Shown one piece after another: positions 27,937 through 35,424 of a stretch of DNA of 64,000 nucleotides (positions within the stretch are counted from its first letter, which is position 1; each line of letters begins with the position of its first letter). The stretch covers positions 186,001 to 250,000 of the forward strand of contig DATBKU010000110.1 of NCBI GenBank assembly GCA_036555725.1. Direction: 5' to 3'. This DNA comes from CALAED01 sp036555725 (GTDB lineage: Bacteria; Actinomycetota; Actinomycetes; Streptosporangiales; Streptosporangiaceae). Position numbers and translations under genes: made by a program. The notes under the pieces were generated by a model that ran no database searches, had not been told where the DNA came from, and was given only the letters and a program-made list of their open reading frames with translations.

Positions 27937-29538
27937 GTGAGCCGCGTGAGCAAGCCTGTCGTCCTCGTCGCCGAAGAACTGTCACCCGCCGGCATCGCCC
28001 TGCTCGAGACCGATTTCGAGGTCCGGAAAGTCGACGGTGCCGATCGTGCCCAGGTGGTCGCGGCCGTCGCCGACGTCGACGCGCTGATCGTCCGCAGCGC
28101 CACCAAGGTCAACGCCGAGGTCTTTGCCAACGCCAAGGCGCTGCGTGTCGTCGCCCGCGCCGGCGTGGGCCTCGACAACGTCGACGTCGAGGCCGCCACC
28201 AAGGCCGGCGTGATGGTCGTCAACGCGCCGACGTCCAACGTCGTCACCGCCGCCGAGCACGCCATCGCGCTGCTGCTGGCGACCGCGCGCAACGTGCCGC
28301 AGGGGCACGGCGCGCTCAAGCAGGGCGAGTGGCAGCGGAGCAAGTGGACCGGCGTCGAGCTGCAGGGCAAGACCGTCGGGGTGCTCGGCCTCGGCCGCAT
28401 CGGCGTCCTCGTCGCCCAGCGACTCGCCGCCTTCGACATGAAGATCGTCGCGTACGACCCGTACGTCCAGGCCGCCCGCGCCGCGCAACTGGGCGTACGG
28501 CTGGTCACGCTCGACGAGCTGCTCGCCGAGAGCGACTTCGTCAGCGTGCACCTGCCGAAGACGCCCGAGACCGTCGGGCTCATCGGCGACCGCGAGCTGC
28601 ACTTGGTCAAGCCGTCCGTACGCATCGTCAACGCGGCCCGCGGCGGCATCGTCGACGAGAACGCGCTCGACCTCGCGCTCAAGGACGGCCGGGTGGCCGG
28701 CGCCGGCATCGACGTGTTCTCGTCCGAGCCGTGCACGGACAGCCCGCTGTTCCACCACGACAGCGTTGTCGTCACCCCGCACCTGGGGGCCAGCACGCAC
28801 GAGGCCCAGGAGAAGGCGGGCACCCAGGTGGCGCGGTCGGTCAAGCTGGCGCTGGCCGGGGAGTTCGTGCCCGACGCCGTGAACGTGCAGGGTGGTGCCG
28901 TGGCCGAAGACGTCAAGCCGGGTCTGCCGCTGGCCGAGAAGCTGGGCCGCATCTTCACCGCCCTGGCCGGCGGCGTCCCGGTGCGGCTCGACGTCGAGGT
29001 GCGCGGCGAGATCACCCGGCACGACGTCAAGGTGCTCGAGCTGGCCGCGCTCAAGGGCGTGTTCACCGACGTGGTCGAGGAGGCGGTCACGTACGTCAAC
29101 GCGCCGCTGCTGGCCCGCGACCGCGGCGTCGAGGTGACGCTGCTGACCAGCGAGGACAGCCCGGACTGGCGCAACCTGGTCACCGTACGGGGGACCATGG
29201 CCGACGGCGGGGTGGTGTCGGTGTCCGGCACGCTCACCGGCCCGAAGCACATCGAGCGGATCGTCGAGGTCAACGGCTACGCCATGGAGATCGTGCCGAC
29301 CGAGCACATGGCGTTCTTCAGCTACGTCGACCGTCCCGGGATCGTCGGCGTGGTGGGCAAGCTGCTCGGCGAGCACGAGATCAACATCGCCAGTATGCAG
29401 GTCGGCCGCGACACCAAGGGCGGCAAGGCGCTGATCGCGCTGACCGTCGACTCGGGTATCCCGGGCGACCTCCTCGAGGTGATCAGGACCGCGATCGGCG
29501 CCGACATGGGCCGCCGGGTCGACATCGAAGGCGACTGA
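27937..29538 (+). CDS. serA: D-3-phosphoglycerate dehydrogenase
   Basis: SerA (533 residues) catalyses the first step of serine synthesis. VLGLGRIGVLVAQRL near residue 149 binds NAD; the catalytic Arg is in NAARGGIVDE, the Glu in DVFSSEPCT and the His in TPHLGASTHEAQ. A long intervening domain and a C-terminal ACT domain (about 455-533, FFSYVDRPGIVGVVGKLLGE) make the extended actinobacterial form regulated by serine. The GTG at 27937 was chosen by homology and a GGGA upstream; the frame runs open to 27835. It lies between ilvC and leuB as in Mycobacterium. Confidence 0.95.
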   Translation: MSRVSKPVVLVAEELSPAGIALLETDFEVRKVDGADRAQVVAAVADVDALIVRSATKVNAEVFANAKALRVVARAGVGLDNVDVEAATKAGVMVVNAPTSNVVTAAEHAIALLLATARNVPQGHGALKQGEWQRSKWTGVELQGKTVGVLGLGRIGVLVAQRLAAFDMKIVAYDPYVQAARAAQLGVRLVTLDELLAESDFVSVHLPKTPETVGLIGDRELHLVKPSVRIVNAARGGIVDENALDLALKDGRVAGAGIDVFSSEPCTDSPLFHHDSVVVTPHLGASTHEAQEKAGTQVARSVKLALAGEFVPDAVNVQGGAVAEDVKPGLPLAEKLGRIFTALAGGVPVRLDVEVRGEITRHDVKVLELAALKGVFTDVVEEAVTYVNAPLLARDRGVEVTLLTSEDSPDWRNLVTVRGTMADGGVVSVSGTLTGPKHIERIVEVNGYAMEIVPTEHMAFFSYVDRPGIVGVVGKLLGEHEINIASMQVGRDTKGGKALIALTVDSGIPGDLLEVIRTAIGADMGRRVDIEGD

Positions 29539-29658
29539 AGGTCTCCCCACGGCTTCCGGGTCGACTGGTCTCGCGACTCGACAGGGGTCTCTCGAGCTTG
29601 GGTCTCCCGGGCCGACTCGAGGCTTCACCATCGGTTGTCTCGCGATGTGAGATCCGGT

Positions 29659-29687
29659 GAGACAGCGTCGAAACGTCCGGGTAACAT
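29659..29687 (+). promoter_or_regulatory. Putative promoter of the serA-leuB leader
   Basis: GAGACA (29659-29664) and TAACAT (29682-29687) with a 17-bp spacer fit a housekeeping promoter. Transcription would start near 29694, about 5 nt before the leader ATG at 29699, so the leader would be close to leaderless. GAGACA is also half of a TGTCTC/GAGACA inverted pair with 29637-29642. Confidence 0.5.
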
Positions 29688-29698
29688 CGCTCTTAGTC

Positions 29699-29743
29699 AT
29701 GCGGCGCTTCGTACTTATTCTTCGCTGCCGCGGCGGGGCCTGA
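29699..29743 (+). CDS. Putative leader peptide between serA and leuB
   Basis: A 14-codon frame encoding MRRFVLILRCRGGA. The run Val-Leu-Ile-Leu and the short Arg/Gly tail copy the design of the ilvB leader (LILVL...RAG). Its 3' codons overlap the first arm of a large hairpin at 29728. This suggests regulation by branched-chain amino acid supply. What it controls is unclear: the next frame is the 36-residue ORF at 29853, with leuB further on. Confidence 0.65.
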   Translation: MRRFVLILRCRGGA

Positions 29744-29816
29744 GAGTTGGGCAGGCCGGCGACCCGCCGCGGGTGGAGGTGCTGGCCGTGAGACCCAAAG
29801 ACAGCAGCGGCTGTCT
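29728..29816 (+). promoter_or_regulatory. Hairpins downstream of the serA-leuB leader
   Basis: CCGCGGCGGG (29728-29737) pairs perfectly with CCCGCCGCGG (29763-29772). A second hairpin is AGACAGC (29799-29805) with GCTGTCT (29810-29816), loop AGCG. Neither has a T-run, so control could act through a GC-rich terminator or through translation of the ORF at 29853. Confidence 0.5.
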
Positions 29817-29852
29817 CCATGAGCCAGATCGCGAAAATCGGAGCCCGATCCC

Positions 29853-29963
29853 ATGAACGACATGTACGCCTTCGCGCCCGCCGACGACGCCCAAGACGAG
29901 GCCACCCAAGCCGTCCAGACCGCGCTGGACCGGCGCGACAACGGCGGCAAGTCAGGCAAGTAA
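29853..29963 (+). CDS. 36-residue small protein of unknown function
   Basis: ATG at 29853 to TAA at 29963. The peptide is soluble, acidic at first (FAPADDAQDEATQAVQTAL) with a basic, Gly-rich tail ending GGKSGK, and contains no Cys. Codons are almost all G/C at the third position after the first four, as in real genes here. A CGGAG lies about 9 nt before the start. It is bracketed by the leader peptide and hairpins on one side and by a 12-bp hairpin 14 nt after its stop on the other, so it looks like its own transcription unit. I recognise no family. Confidence 0.55.
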   Translation: MNDMYAFAPADDAQDEATQAVQTALDRRDNGGKSGK

Positions 29964-29976
29964 CCGGCCGAGCACC

Positions 29977-30010
29977 TGCGTGATCACGTCCCCCGAGGCG
30001 TGATCACGCA
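29977..30010 (+). terminator. Hairpin after the small ORF
   Basis: TGCGTGATCACG (29977-29988) and CGTGATCACGCA (29999-30010) form a perfect 12-bp stem with a 10-nt loop. It begins 14 nt after the small ORF and ends 94 bp before leuB. No T-run; likely terminator, which would separate leuB from the leader. Confidence 0.6.
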
Positions 30011-30103
30011 CGTGTGCGACGGCCCGCACGGTGGGGCGAGATGATCATTCTGGCGGCTGAGATCAGTGCTCAGGCACTGAGACGATTGCACTAGGGTACG
30101 GCC

Positions 30104-31162
30104 ATGGCTTCCCGCAGCATCAGGCTCGCCGTCATCGCCGGCGACGGCATCGGGCCCGAGGTCGTCACCGAGGGCCTCAAGGTCCTCGATGCCCTCGCGC
30201 CCGGGCACGGGCTGACGATCGAGCAGACGCCATACGACCTGGGCGCGGCCCGCTGGCACCGCACCGGCGAGACGCTGCCGGACGCCGTGCTGGAGGAGAT
30301 CAGGTCACACGACGCGATCCTGCTGGGCGCGGTCGGCGACCCCACCGTGCCGAGCGGCGTGCTGGAGCGCGGGCTGCTGCTGAAACTGCGGTTCGAGCTC
30401 GATCACTACGTGAACCTGCGGCCGGTCAGGCTGTTCCCCGGCGTCGCCACCCCGCTCGCCGGAGTCCGCCCGGAGGACGTCGACATGATCGTCGTCCGCG
30501 AGGGCACGGAAGGGCCGTACACCGGCGTCGGCGGCGTGATGCGGCACGGCACGCCCTACGAGGTCGCCACCCAGGAGAGCGTCAACACCGCTTACGGCGT
30601 CGAGCGCGTGGTGCGCTACGCCTTCGAGAAGGCGGCGTCCCGGCCCCGCCAGAAGCTGACCCTGGTGCACAAGGACAACGTGCTGACCTTCGCCGGCGAC
30701 CTGTACCAGCGCACCGTGCACGCGCTGGCCAAAGAGTTCCCCGGCGTGACCGTCGACTACGCCCACGTCGACGCGGCCTCGATGTTCTTCGTCACGCAGC
30801 CGCAGCGGTTCGACGTCGTGGTCACCGACAACCTGTTCGGCGACATCCTCACCGACTTGGGCGCGGCCATCGCCGGCGGCATCGGGCTGGCCGCCTCTGG
30901 AAACCTCAACCCTTCGGCCGCGGCGCCTTCCATGTTCGAGCCCGTGCACGGCAGCGCCCCCGACATCGCCGGTCGCGGCAAGGCCGACCCGACGGCCACG
31001 ATCCTGTCGGTCGCCATGCTGCTCGACCACATCGGCGTGCCCGCGGCCGCGCTCAAGATCGAGCAGGCGGTCGCCGACGACCTGGTCGAGCGCCAGAGCG
31101 CCTGGGCGGCGCGGTCCACGCGTGAGATCGGCGACGACCTCGCCGAGCGAGTAGCCGGGTAG
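30104..31162 (+). CDS. leuB: 3-isopropylmalate dehydrogenase
   Basis: LeuB (352 residues) oxidises and decarboxylates 3-isopropylmalate in leucine synthesis. It shows the family opening IRLAVIAGDGIGPEV, the substrate loop LERGLLLKLRFELDHYVNLRP, VVREGTEGPY, and the late DILTDLGAAIAGGIGLAASG with FEPVHGSAPDIAGRG. ATG at 30104; start agrees with family length. leuCD and leuA are not in the window. Confidence 0.95.
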   Translation: MASRSIRLAVIAGDGIGPEVVTEGLKVLDALAPGHGLTIEQTPYDLGAARWHRTGETLPDAVLEEIRSHDAILLGAVGDPTVPSGVLERGLLLKLRFELDHYVNLRPVRLFPGVATPLAGVRPEDVDMIVVREGTEGPYTGVGGVMRHGTPYEVATQESVNTAYGVERVVRYAFEKAASRPRQKLTLVHKDNVLTFAGDLYQRTVHALAKEFPGVTVDYAHVDAASMFFVTQPQRFDVVVTDNLFGDILTDLGAAIAGGIGLAASGNLNPSAAAPSMFEPVHGSAPDIAGRGKADPTATILSVAMLLDHIGVPAAALKIEQAVADDLVERQSAWAARSTREIGDDLAERVAG

Positions 31163-31203
31163 GGCGCGCCTCCCTATCTCAGGGAATTTCTCCGGGCGCG
31201 CCC
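31162..31203 (+). terminator. Hairpin after leuB
   Basis: GGGCGCGCC (31162-31170) can pair with GGCGCGCCC (31195-31203), with a smaller TCCCT/AGGGA hairpin inside at 31171-31185. It begins in the leuB stop codon. It could end leuB transcription or act as a leader structure for ilvE. Confidence 0.45.
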
Positions 31204-31206
31204 ACG

Positions 31207-31353
31207 GTGCGCCCGCTTTCTCGCGCGCCGGAACTCCAGGAGAGCATCCAGGCCGTCAAGGCCATCCAGGCAGCCGTTTACGGCAAAGGACCACAATGGG
31301 GATGCGGGGCAGCGGCAACGGAGCCGCGCCGGCGCCCCGGGGAGGGACCATAA
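31207..31353 (+). CDS. Possible upstream ORF coupled to ilvE
   Basis: A 48-codon frame from GTG at 31207 to TAA at 31351-31353, sharing one base with the ilvE start (TAATG). It holds LQESIQAVKAIQAAVYGKGP, with a repeated ATCCAGGC, and several Ile/Val/Leu codons in the first half; the second half has poor coding bias. If translated, it would couple ilvE translation to its own. No family recognised; could also be chance. Confidence 0.3.
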   Translation: MRPLSRAPELQESIQAVKAIQAAVYGKGPQWGCGAAATEPRRRPGEGP

Positions 31354-32462
31354 TGACGACGACTCTCGACTTCGACATCCAGCTCTCCGACCAGCGTGTG
31401 CCGTCGGCCGACCGAGAGCGCCTGTTGGCCGCCCCCGGCTTCGGCCAGGTGTTCACCGACCACATGATCACCATTCGGTGGAGCAAGGAACGGGGCTGGC
31501 ACAACGCGCGATTGCGGCCGTACGGACCGCTCACACTGGACCCGGCGACGCAGGTCTTCCACTACGCCCAGGAGCTGTTCGAGGGCCTTAAGGCGTATCG
31601 GCGTCCGGACGGGACGGTCGTCGCGTTCCGGCCGTACGCCAACGCGGCCAGGTTCAACCGGTCGTGCGTGCGGATGGCCATGCCGGAGTTGCCCGAGGAA
31701 CTGTTCGTGCGCTCGCTCGAACTGCTCGCCTCGACCGACCGCGACTGGGTGCCGAGTGCCGAGGGACACAGCCTCTACCTGCGGCCTTTCATGATCGCCG
31801 TCGGGCGCGGGCTCGGCGTGAACAGCCCGTCGTCGGAGTATCTGTTCATCGTGATCGCGTCGCCGTCGGGCGCGTACTTCCCCAGTGGCGTCAAGCCGGT
31901 CTCGGTCTGGCTGTCGACGGACTACACGCGGGCGGCGCCCGGCGGCACCGGGGCGGCCAAGTGCGGCGGCAACTACGCCGCGGCCTTCGTCGCCCAGGCC
32001 CAGGCGGTGCGCGAGGGCTGCGACCAGGTGGTCTGGCTCGACGCGAACGAGCACCGCTGGGTCGAGGAGATGGGCGGCATGAACTTGTTCTTCGTGTACG
32101 GCTCCGGCACCTCCGATGGGCCCCGGATCATGACTCCGGCGCTCACCGGAACCCTGCTGCCCGGGGTCACCCGCGACTCCCTGCTCAAGCTCGCGCCCGA
32201 CTTCGGCATCCCGGCCGAGGAGGGCCGGATCTCGATCGAAGAGTGGCGCGACGGCAATGCCTCGCGCGAGATCAGCGAGGTGTTCGCCTGCGGCACGGCA
32301 GCCGTGATCACTCCGGTCGGGCGGGTCAAAGGCCCGGACGGCGAGTGGCTGGTCGGCACCGGTCAGCCGGGTCCGGTGACGATGCGGCTGCGCGAGGAAC
32401 TGGTCGGCATCCAGTACGGCGAGCGCGCCGACCGGTACGGCTGGATCCACAAGATCGCCTGA
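31353..32462 (+). CDS. ilvE: Branched-chain amino acid aminotransferase
   Basis: IlvE (369 residues), fold-type IV PLP transaminase for the last step of Leu/Ile/Val synthesis. QVFHYAQELFEGLKAYR near residue 68 and the PLP lysine near 203 in AAKCGGNYAAAF are diagnostic, as are WLDANEHRWVEEMGGMN and FACGTAAVITPVG. The ATG at 31353 follows GGGAGGGACC; an in-frame ATG at 31296 lacks one. Upstream is the TAATG-overlapping frame. Confidence 0.94.
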   Translation: MTTTLDFDIQLSDQRVPSADRERLLAAPGFGQVFTDHMITIRWSKERGWHNARLRPYGPLTLDPATQVFHYAQELFEGLKAYRRPDGTVVAFRPYANAARFNRSCVRMAMPELPEELFVRSLELLASTDRDWVPSAEGHSLYLRPFMIAVGRGLGVNSPSSEYLFIVIASPSGAYFPSGVKPVSVWLSTDYTRAAPGGTGAAKCGGNYAAAFVAQAQAVREGCDQVVWLDANEHRWVEEMGGMNLFFVYGSGTSDGPRIMTPALTGTLLPGVTRDSLLKLAPDFGIPAEEGRISIEEWRDGNASREISEVFACGTAAVITPVGRVKGPDGEWLVGTGQPGPVTMRLREELVGIQYGERADRYGWIHKIA

Positions 32463-32475
32463 CCCCCGGCCGGAT

Positions 32476-32524
32476 GTGATCATGCGATGGTTTCCCACAT
32501 GCTGGGCAATCATCGCCTGATCAC
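32476..32524 (+). terminator. Hairpin after ilvE
   Basis: GTGATCATGCGATG (32476-32489) pairs with CATCGCCTGATCAC (32511-32524) with one mismatch; the loop has an inner CCCA/TGGG pair. It starts 14 nt after the ilvE stop. No T-run. Likely end of the ilvE transcript. Confidence 0.55.
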
Positions 32525-32626
32525 GGCTGGAGGTCGGGTTTCGTGGCGTTCGTTCGCGCATCACCGTCTCGGATGGTGAGATATGTGTGCCGGCACTCCT
32601 ACCCGTATGGCAGACTCGATCTCATC

Positions 32627-32671
32627 ATGCGTCCCAGCCTGAGCATTATCGGCGGGCGCGCCGGCTGCTAA
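32627..32671 (+). CDS. cimA leader peptide
   Basis: A 14-codon frame encoding MRPSLSIIGGRAGC, with adjacent Ile-Ile codons and one Leu. Isoleucine is the end product of the citramalate route, so two Ile codons are what an attenuator for cimA should read. The tail GGRAG resembles the ilvB leader tail GQRAG. The stop codon lies just inside the loop of the next hairpin. Confidence 0.75.
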   Translation: MRPSLSIIGGRAGC

Positions 32672-32718
32672 AGGACATTGCCGGCGCGCAGACCTCTCAC
32701 GTCCGTGAGGGGTCTTTT
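32656..32718 (+). promoter_or_regulatory. cimA transcription attenuator
   Basis: GCGCGCCGGC (32656-32665) pairs perfectly with GCCGGCGCGC (32680-32689). One base later begins a terminator: GACCTCTCAC (32691-32700) with GTGAGGGGTC (32705-32714), loop GTCC, then TTTT. The order of leader peptide, GC-rich 10-bp hairpin and adjacent terminator is the same as before ilvB. Confidence 0.8.
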
Positions 32719-32759
32719 GCTTTCCCGGCGCAGTCCACATCCCTCTGGAGGAGAGCGCG

Positions 32760-34337
32760 ATGCTCGACGACGGTTTCCACGTCTACGACACCACGCTGCG
32801 CGACGGGGCCCAGCAGGAGGGCCTGAACCTTTCCGTGGCCGACAAGCTGGCCGTCGCTCGGCATCTCGACGAGCTCGGCGTCGGCTTCATCGAGGGCGGC
32901 TGGCCGGGCGCCAATCCCAAGGACACCGAATTCTTCCGGCACGCTCGGACCGAGCTCAGCCTGAAGAACGCGCAGCTCGCCGCGTTCGGCGCGACCCGCC
33001 GGGCGGGCCTGCAGGCCGCCGACGACCCACTGGTGGCCGCCCTGCGCGAGTCCGGTGCGCCGGTGGTGACCCTCGTCGCGAAGAGTCACGACCGGCACGT
33101 CGAGCTGGCCCTCCGCACGACGCTCGAGGAGAACCTCGCGATGATCCGCGACACCGTCTCCCATCTGCGTGCGGAGGGCCAACGCGTCTTTCTCGACGCC
33201 GAGCACTTCTTCGACGGCTACCGGGCCAACCCCGCGTACGCGCTGGAGGTCGTCCGGACCGCGGCAGAGGCCGGGGCCGACGTGATCGCGCTGTGCGACA
33301 CCAACGGCGGCATGCTGCCCGACGAGCTCGCCGACGTCGTGCACGCGGTGAGCGAGGTCGGCGCCCGGCTGGGCATCCACTGCCACGACGACTCCGGCTG
33401 CGCGGTCGCCAACACCCTCGCGGCCGTCACCGCGGGCGCCAGCCACGTCCAGGGTTGCGCCAACGGATACGGCGAGCGCAGCGGCAACGCCAACCTGTTC
33501 ACCGTCGTCGGCAACCTGCAGCTCAAGCGGGGCATGCGGCTGCTGTCGGACGAGCAGATCGCCGAGATGACCCGGATCGCGCACGCGGTGTCCGAGGTGA
33601 CCAACGTGACGCCGAGCTCGCAGCAGCCGTACGTCGGGCTCTCGGCGTTCACGCACAAGGCCGGCCTGCACGCGTCGGCCGTCAAGGTCGATCCGAACCT
33701 CTACCAGCACATCGAGCCGAGCCGCGTAGGTAACGACATGCGCATGCTCGTCTCCAGCATGGCCGGGCGCGCGTCGGTCGAGCTGAAGGGCCGCGAGCTG
33801 GGGTACGACCTGTCCGGCGAGAAGTCCAAGCACATCGTGGAGCGGGTCAAGGAGCTGGAGGCGCACGGCTACACGTTCGAGGCCGCCGACGCCTCGTTCG
33901 AGTTGCTGCTGCGCGAGGAGCTCGCGGGGGAGCGCCGCCGACACTTCAACGTGGAGTCGTGGCGGGTCATCGTCGAGCGGCGCGCGGACGGCGCGCTGAC
34001 CAGCGAGGCCACCGTCAAGCTGCAGGCCAAGGGGGAGCGCATCGTCGCCACCGGCGAGGGCAATGGCCCGGTCAACGCCCTCGACAAGGCGCTGCGGCTG
34101 GCGCTGGAGCGGCTCTATCCCGAGCTGGCCCGGCTGGAGCTGGTCGACTACAAGGTCCGCATCCTGGAGGGCTCGCACGGCACCGGCGCGATCACCCGGG
34201 TGCTCATCGAGTCGGGCGACGGCGCCGCCGAATGGAGCACGGTCGGCGTCGAGGAGAACATCATCGCCGCCTCCTGGCAGGCCCTGGAGGAGGCCGTGAC
34301 GTACTGCCTGCTGCGGGCCGGCCACGAGCCCGGCTGA
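32760..34337 (+). CDS. cimA: (R)-citramalate synthase
   Basis: CimA (525 residues) condenses pyruvate and acetyl-CoA, giving a threonine-independent route to isoleucine. It has the DRE-TIM signature YDTTLRDGAQQEGLNLSVADK at the start, the metal-binding HCHDDSG near 207-213, NGYGERSGNANLF, and a C-terminal LeuA-type allosteric domain. Sequence LDELGVGFIEGGWPGANPKD fits CimA rather than LeuA. The ATG at 32760 follows GGAGGAGAG and the attenuator. leuB and ilvE upstream act later in the same route. Confidence 0.93.
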   Translation: MLDDGFHVYDTTLRDGAQQEGLNLSVADKLAVARHLDELGVGFIEGGWPGANPKDTEFFRHARTELSLKNAQLAAFGATRRAGLQAADDPLVAALRESGAPVVTLVAKSHDRHVELALRTTLEENLAMIRDTVSHLRAEGQRVFLDAEHFFDGYRANPAYALEVVRTAAEAGADVIALCDTNGGMLPDELADVVHAVSEVGARLGIHCHDDSGCAVANTLAAVTAGASHVQGCANGYGERSGNANLFTVVGNLQLKRGMRLLSDEQIAEMTRIAHAVSEVTNVTPSSQQPYVGLSAFTHKAGLHASAVKVDPNLYQHIEPSRVGNDMRMLVSSMAGRASVELKGRELGYDLSGEKSKHIVERVKELEAHGYTFEAADASFELLLREELAGERRRHFNVESWRVIVERRADGALTSEATVKLQAKGERIVATGEGNGPVNALDKALRLALERLYPELARLELVDYKVRILEGSHGTGAITRVLIESGDGAAEWSTVGVEENIIAASWQALEEAVTYCLLRAGHEPG

Positions 34338-34365
34338 CCCGGTCCGTAGTGGGTAGGGGGCCGTC

Positions 34366-34650
34366 GTGAGTACGGACGTCAAGAACAACGCGGACCTGCA
34401 TCGCTACGAGATCGGGGTCGACGGCGCGGTCGCCGGGTACGCCGCCTACCGGCTGCGGCCCGGCGCGGTCGTCTTCACCCATACCGAGATCGACGAGGCC
34501 TACGAGGGGCAGGGGCTCGGCAGCCGGCTGGCCCGGGGAGCGCTGGACGACGTACGGGCGTCCGGCAGCGCGGTAGTTCCGCTGTGCCCGTTCGTCAAGG
34601 GCTATATCGAGCGCCATGCCGAGTACCAGGACCTGGTCGTGAAGGAGTAG
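34366..34650 (+). CDS. Small GNAT-type N-acetyltransferase (YjdJ/GTLS family)
   Basis: A 94-residue short GNAT domain. FTHTEIDEAYEGQGLGSRLARGALDDVR near residues 43-70 is the acetyl-CoA loop (QGLGSRL), followed by VPLCPFVKGYIERHAEYQDLV, typical of the YjdJ-like family. Substrate unknown. GTG start at 34366, 28 bp after cimA, so possibly read through from it. Confidence 0.85.
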   Translation: MSTDVKNNADLHRYEIGVDGAVAGYAAYRLRPGAVVFTHTEIDEAYEGQGLGSRLARGALDDVRASGSAVVPLCPFVKGYIERHAEYQDLVVKE

Positions 34651-34945
34651 GCCGGTGTGTCGCGGCGGCAGGGTTACCGAGACGAGGAGCGTGATCACCA
34701 AACGTCATCCCGGATGGTGGCGGAGTGACTGGTGTGACACGATTGAACTGTCGTTACTCTCGGAATTCATTGCTGGTCATGGCACGGTTTAACAATCTGT
34801 AATCAGGCCACTACTAAACAAATTCCGCGAAACACCGCTAAATCGGTGGCGCATGCGGGTGTTGCCCGCCACCATAACTACCCACGGTGCCGCTCTTTCC
34901 GGCACCTCCGCGCCCTCCAACGTCCGGCCAAACCGGAGTGATCGC
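34651..34945 (+). other. Relatively AT-rich intergenic segment
   Basis: 295 bp with lower GC around 34740-34840 than its neighbours. I see a hairpin GGTGGCG/CGCCACC at about 34844-34872 and no gene. It probably holds the promoter of the Sel1-like gene. Confidence 0.45.
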
Positions 34946-35314
34946 ATGCCTGCACGCCTTTCGAGCCTCGCGCATCGGCGCGGGCCGCGGCCGCATGTGC
35001 GTATCGCGTTCGCTGTCGGAAAGCGGTACGAGGAGGAGGGCGACCTCGAGGGTGCGGCCCGCTGGTTCCGCCAGGCCGCCGAGGCCGACTTCTCCGATGC
35101 GGCGCTGCGACTCGGCGACGTGCTCGGCCGCCTCGCCGACCAGGGCGGCCACGACGACGGCCGCTCCCAGGACCGGCTGCTGGCCGAGGCCACCCGGTGG
35201 CTGTCCGAAGCCCACGGCCGCAAGCATCCGGACGCCGTCGAGCTGATCACGGACATGCTCAACCGCCAGCAGCGCATCGCCGCCCAGCGCGCTGTGGAGT
35301 CGGACGCCGGCTGA
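34946..35314 (+). CDS. Sel1/TPR-like repeat protein
   Basis: A 122-residue protein of paired helices: FAVGKRYEEEGDLEGAARWF, RQAAEADFSDAALRLGDVLG and LLAEATRWLSEAHGRKHPDA, which fit Sel1-like repeats used for protein contacts. The frame is open back to 34853, but the segment before 34946 is low complexity; the ATG at 34946 is a choice by composition. The opposite strand is also open over this span but shows no domain. Function unknown. Confidence 0.6.
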   Translation: MPARLSSLAHRRGPRPHVRIAFAVGKRYEEEGDLEGAARWFRQAAEADFSDAALRLGDVLGRLADQGGHDDGRSQDRLLAEATRWLSEAHGRKHPDAVELITDMLNRQQRIAAQRAVESDAG

Positions 35315-35424
35315 CCGGCAGACGAACCGGCTGCGCACCCAAAAGTCTCCAGAATCGCGCGAACTCCATCGGCGGAGCGGTCGTCGGATCCATTGAGATC
35401 ACGCCCAATGGAGAAGGTGACGAC

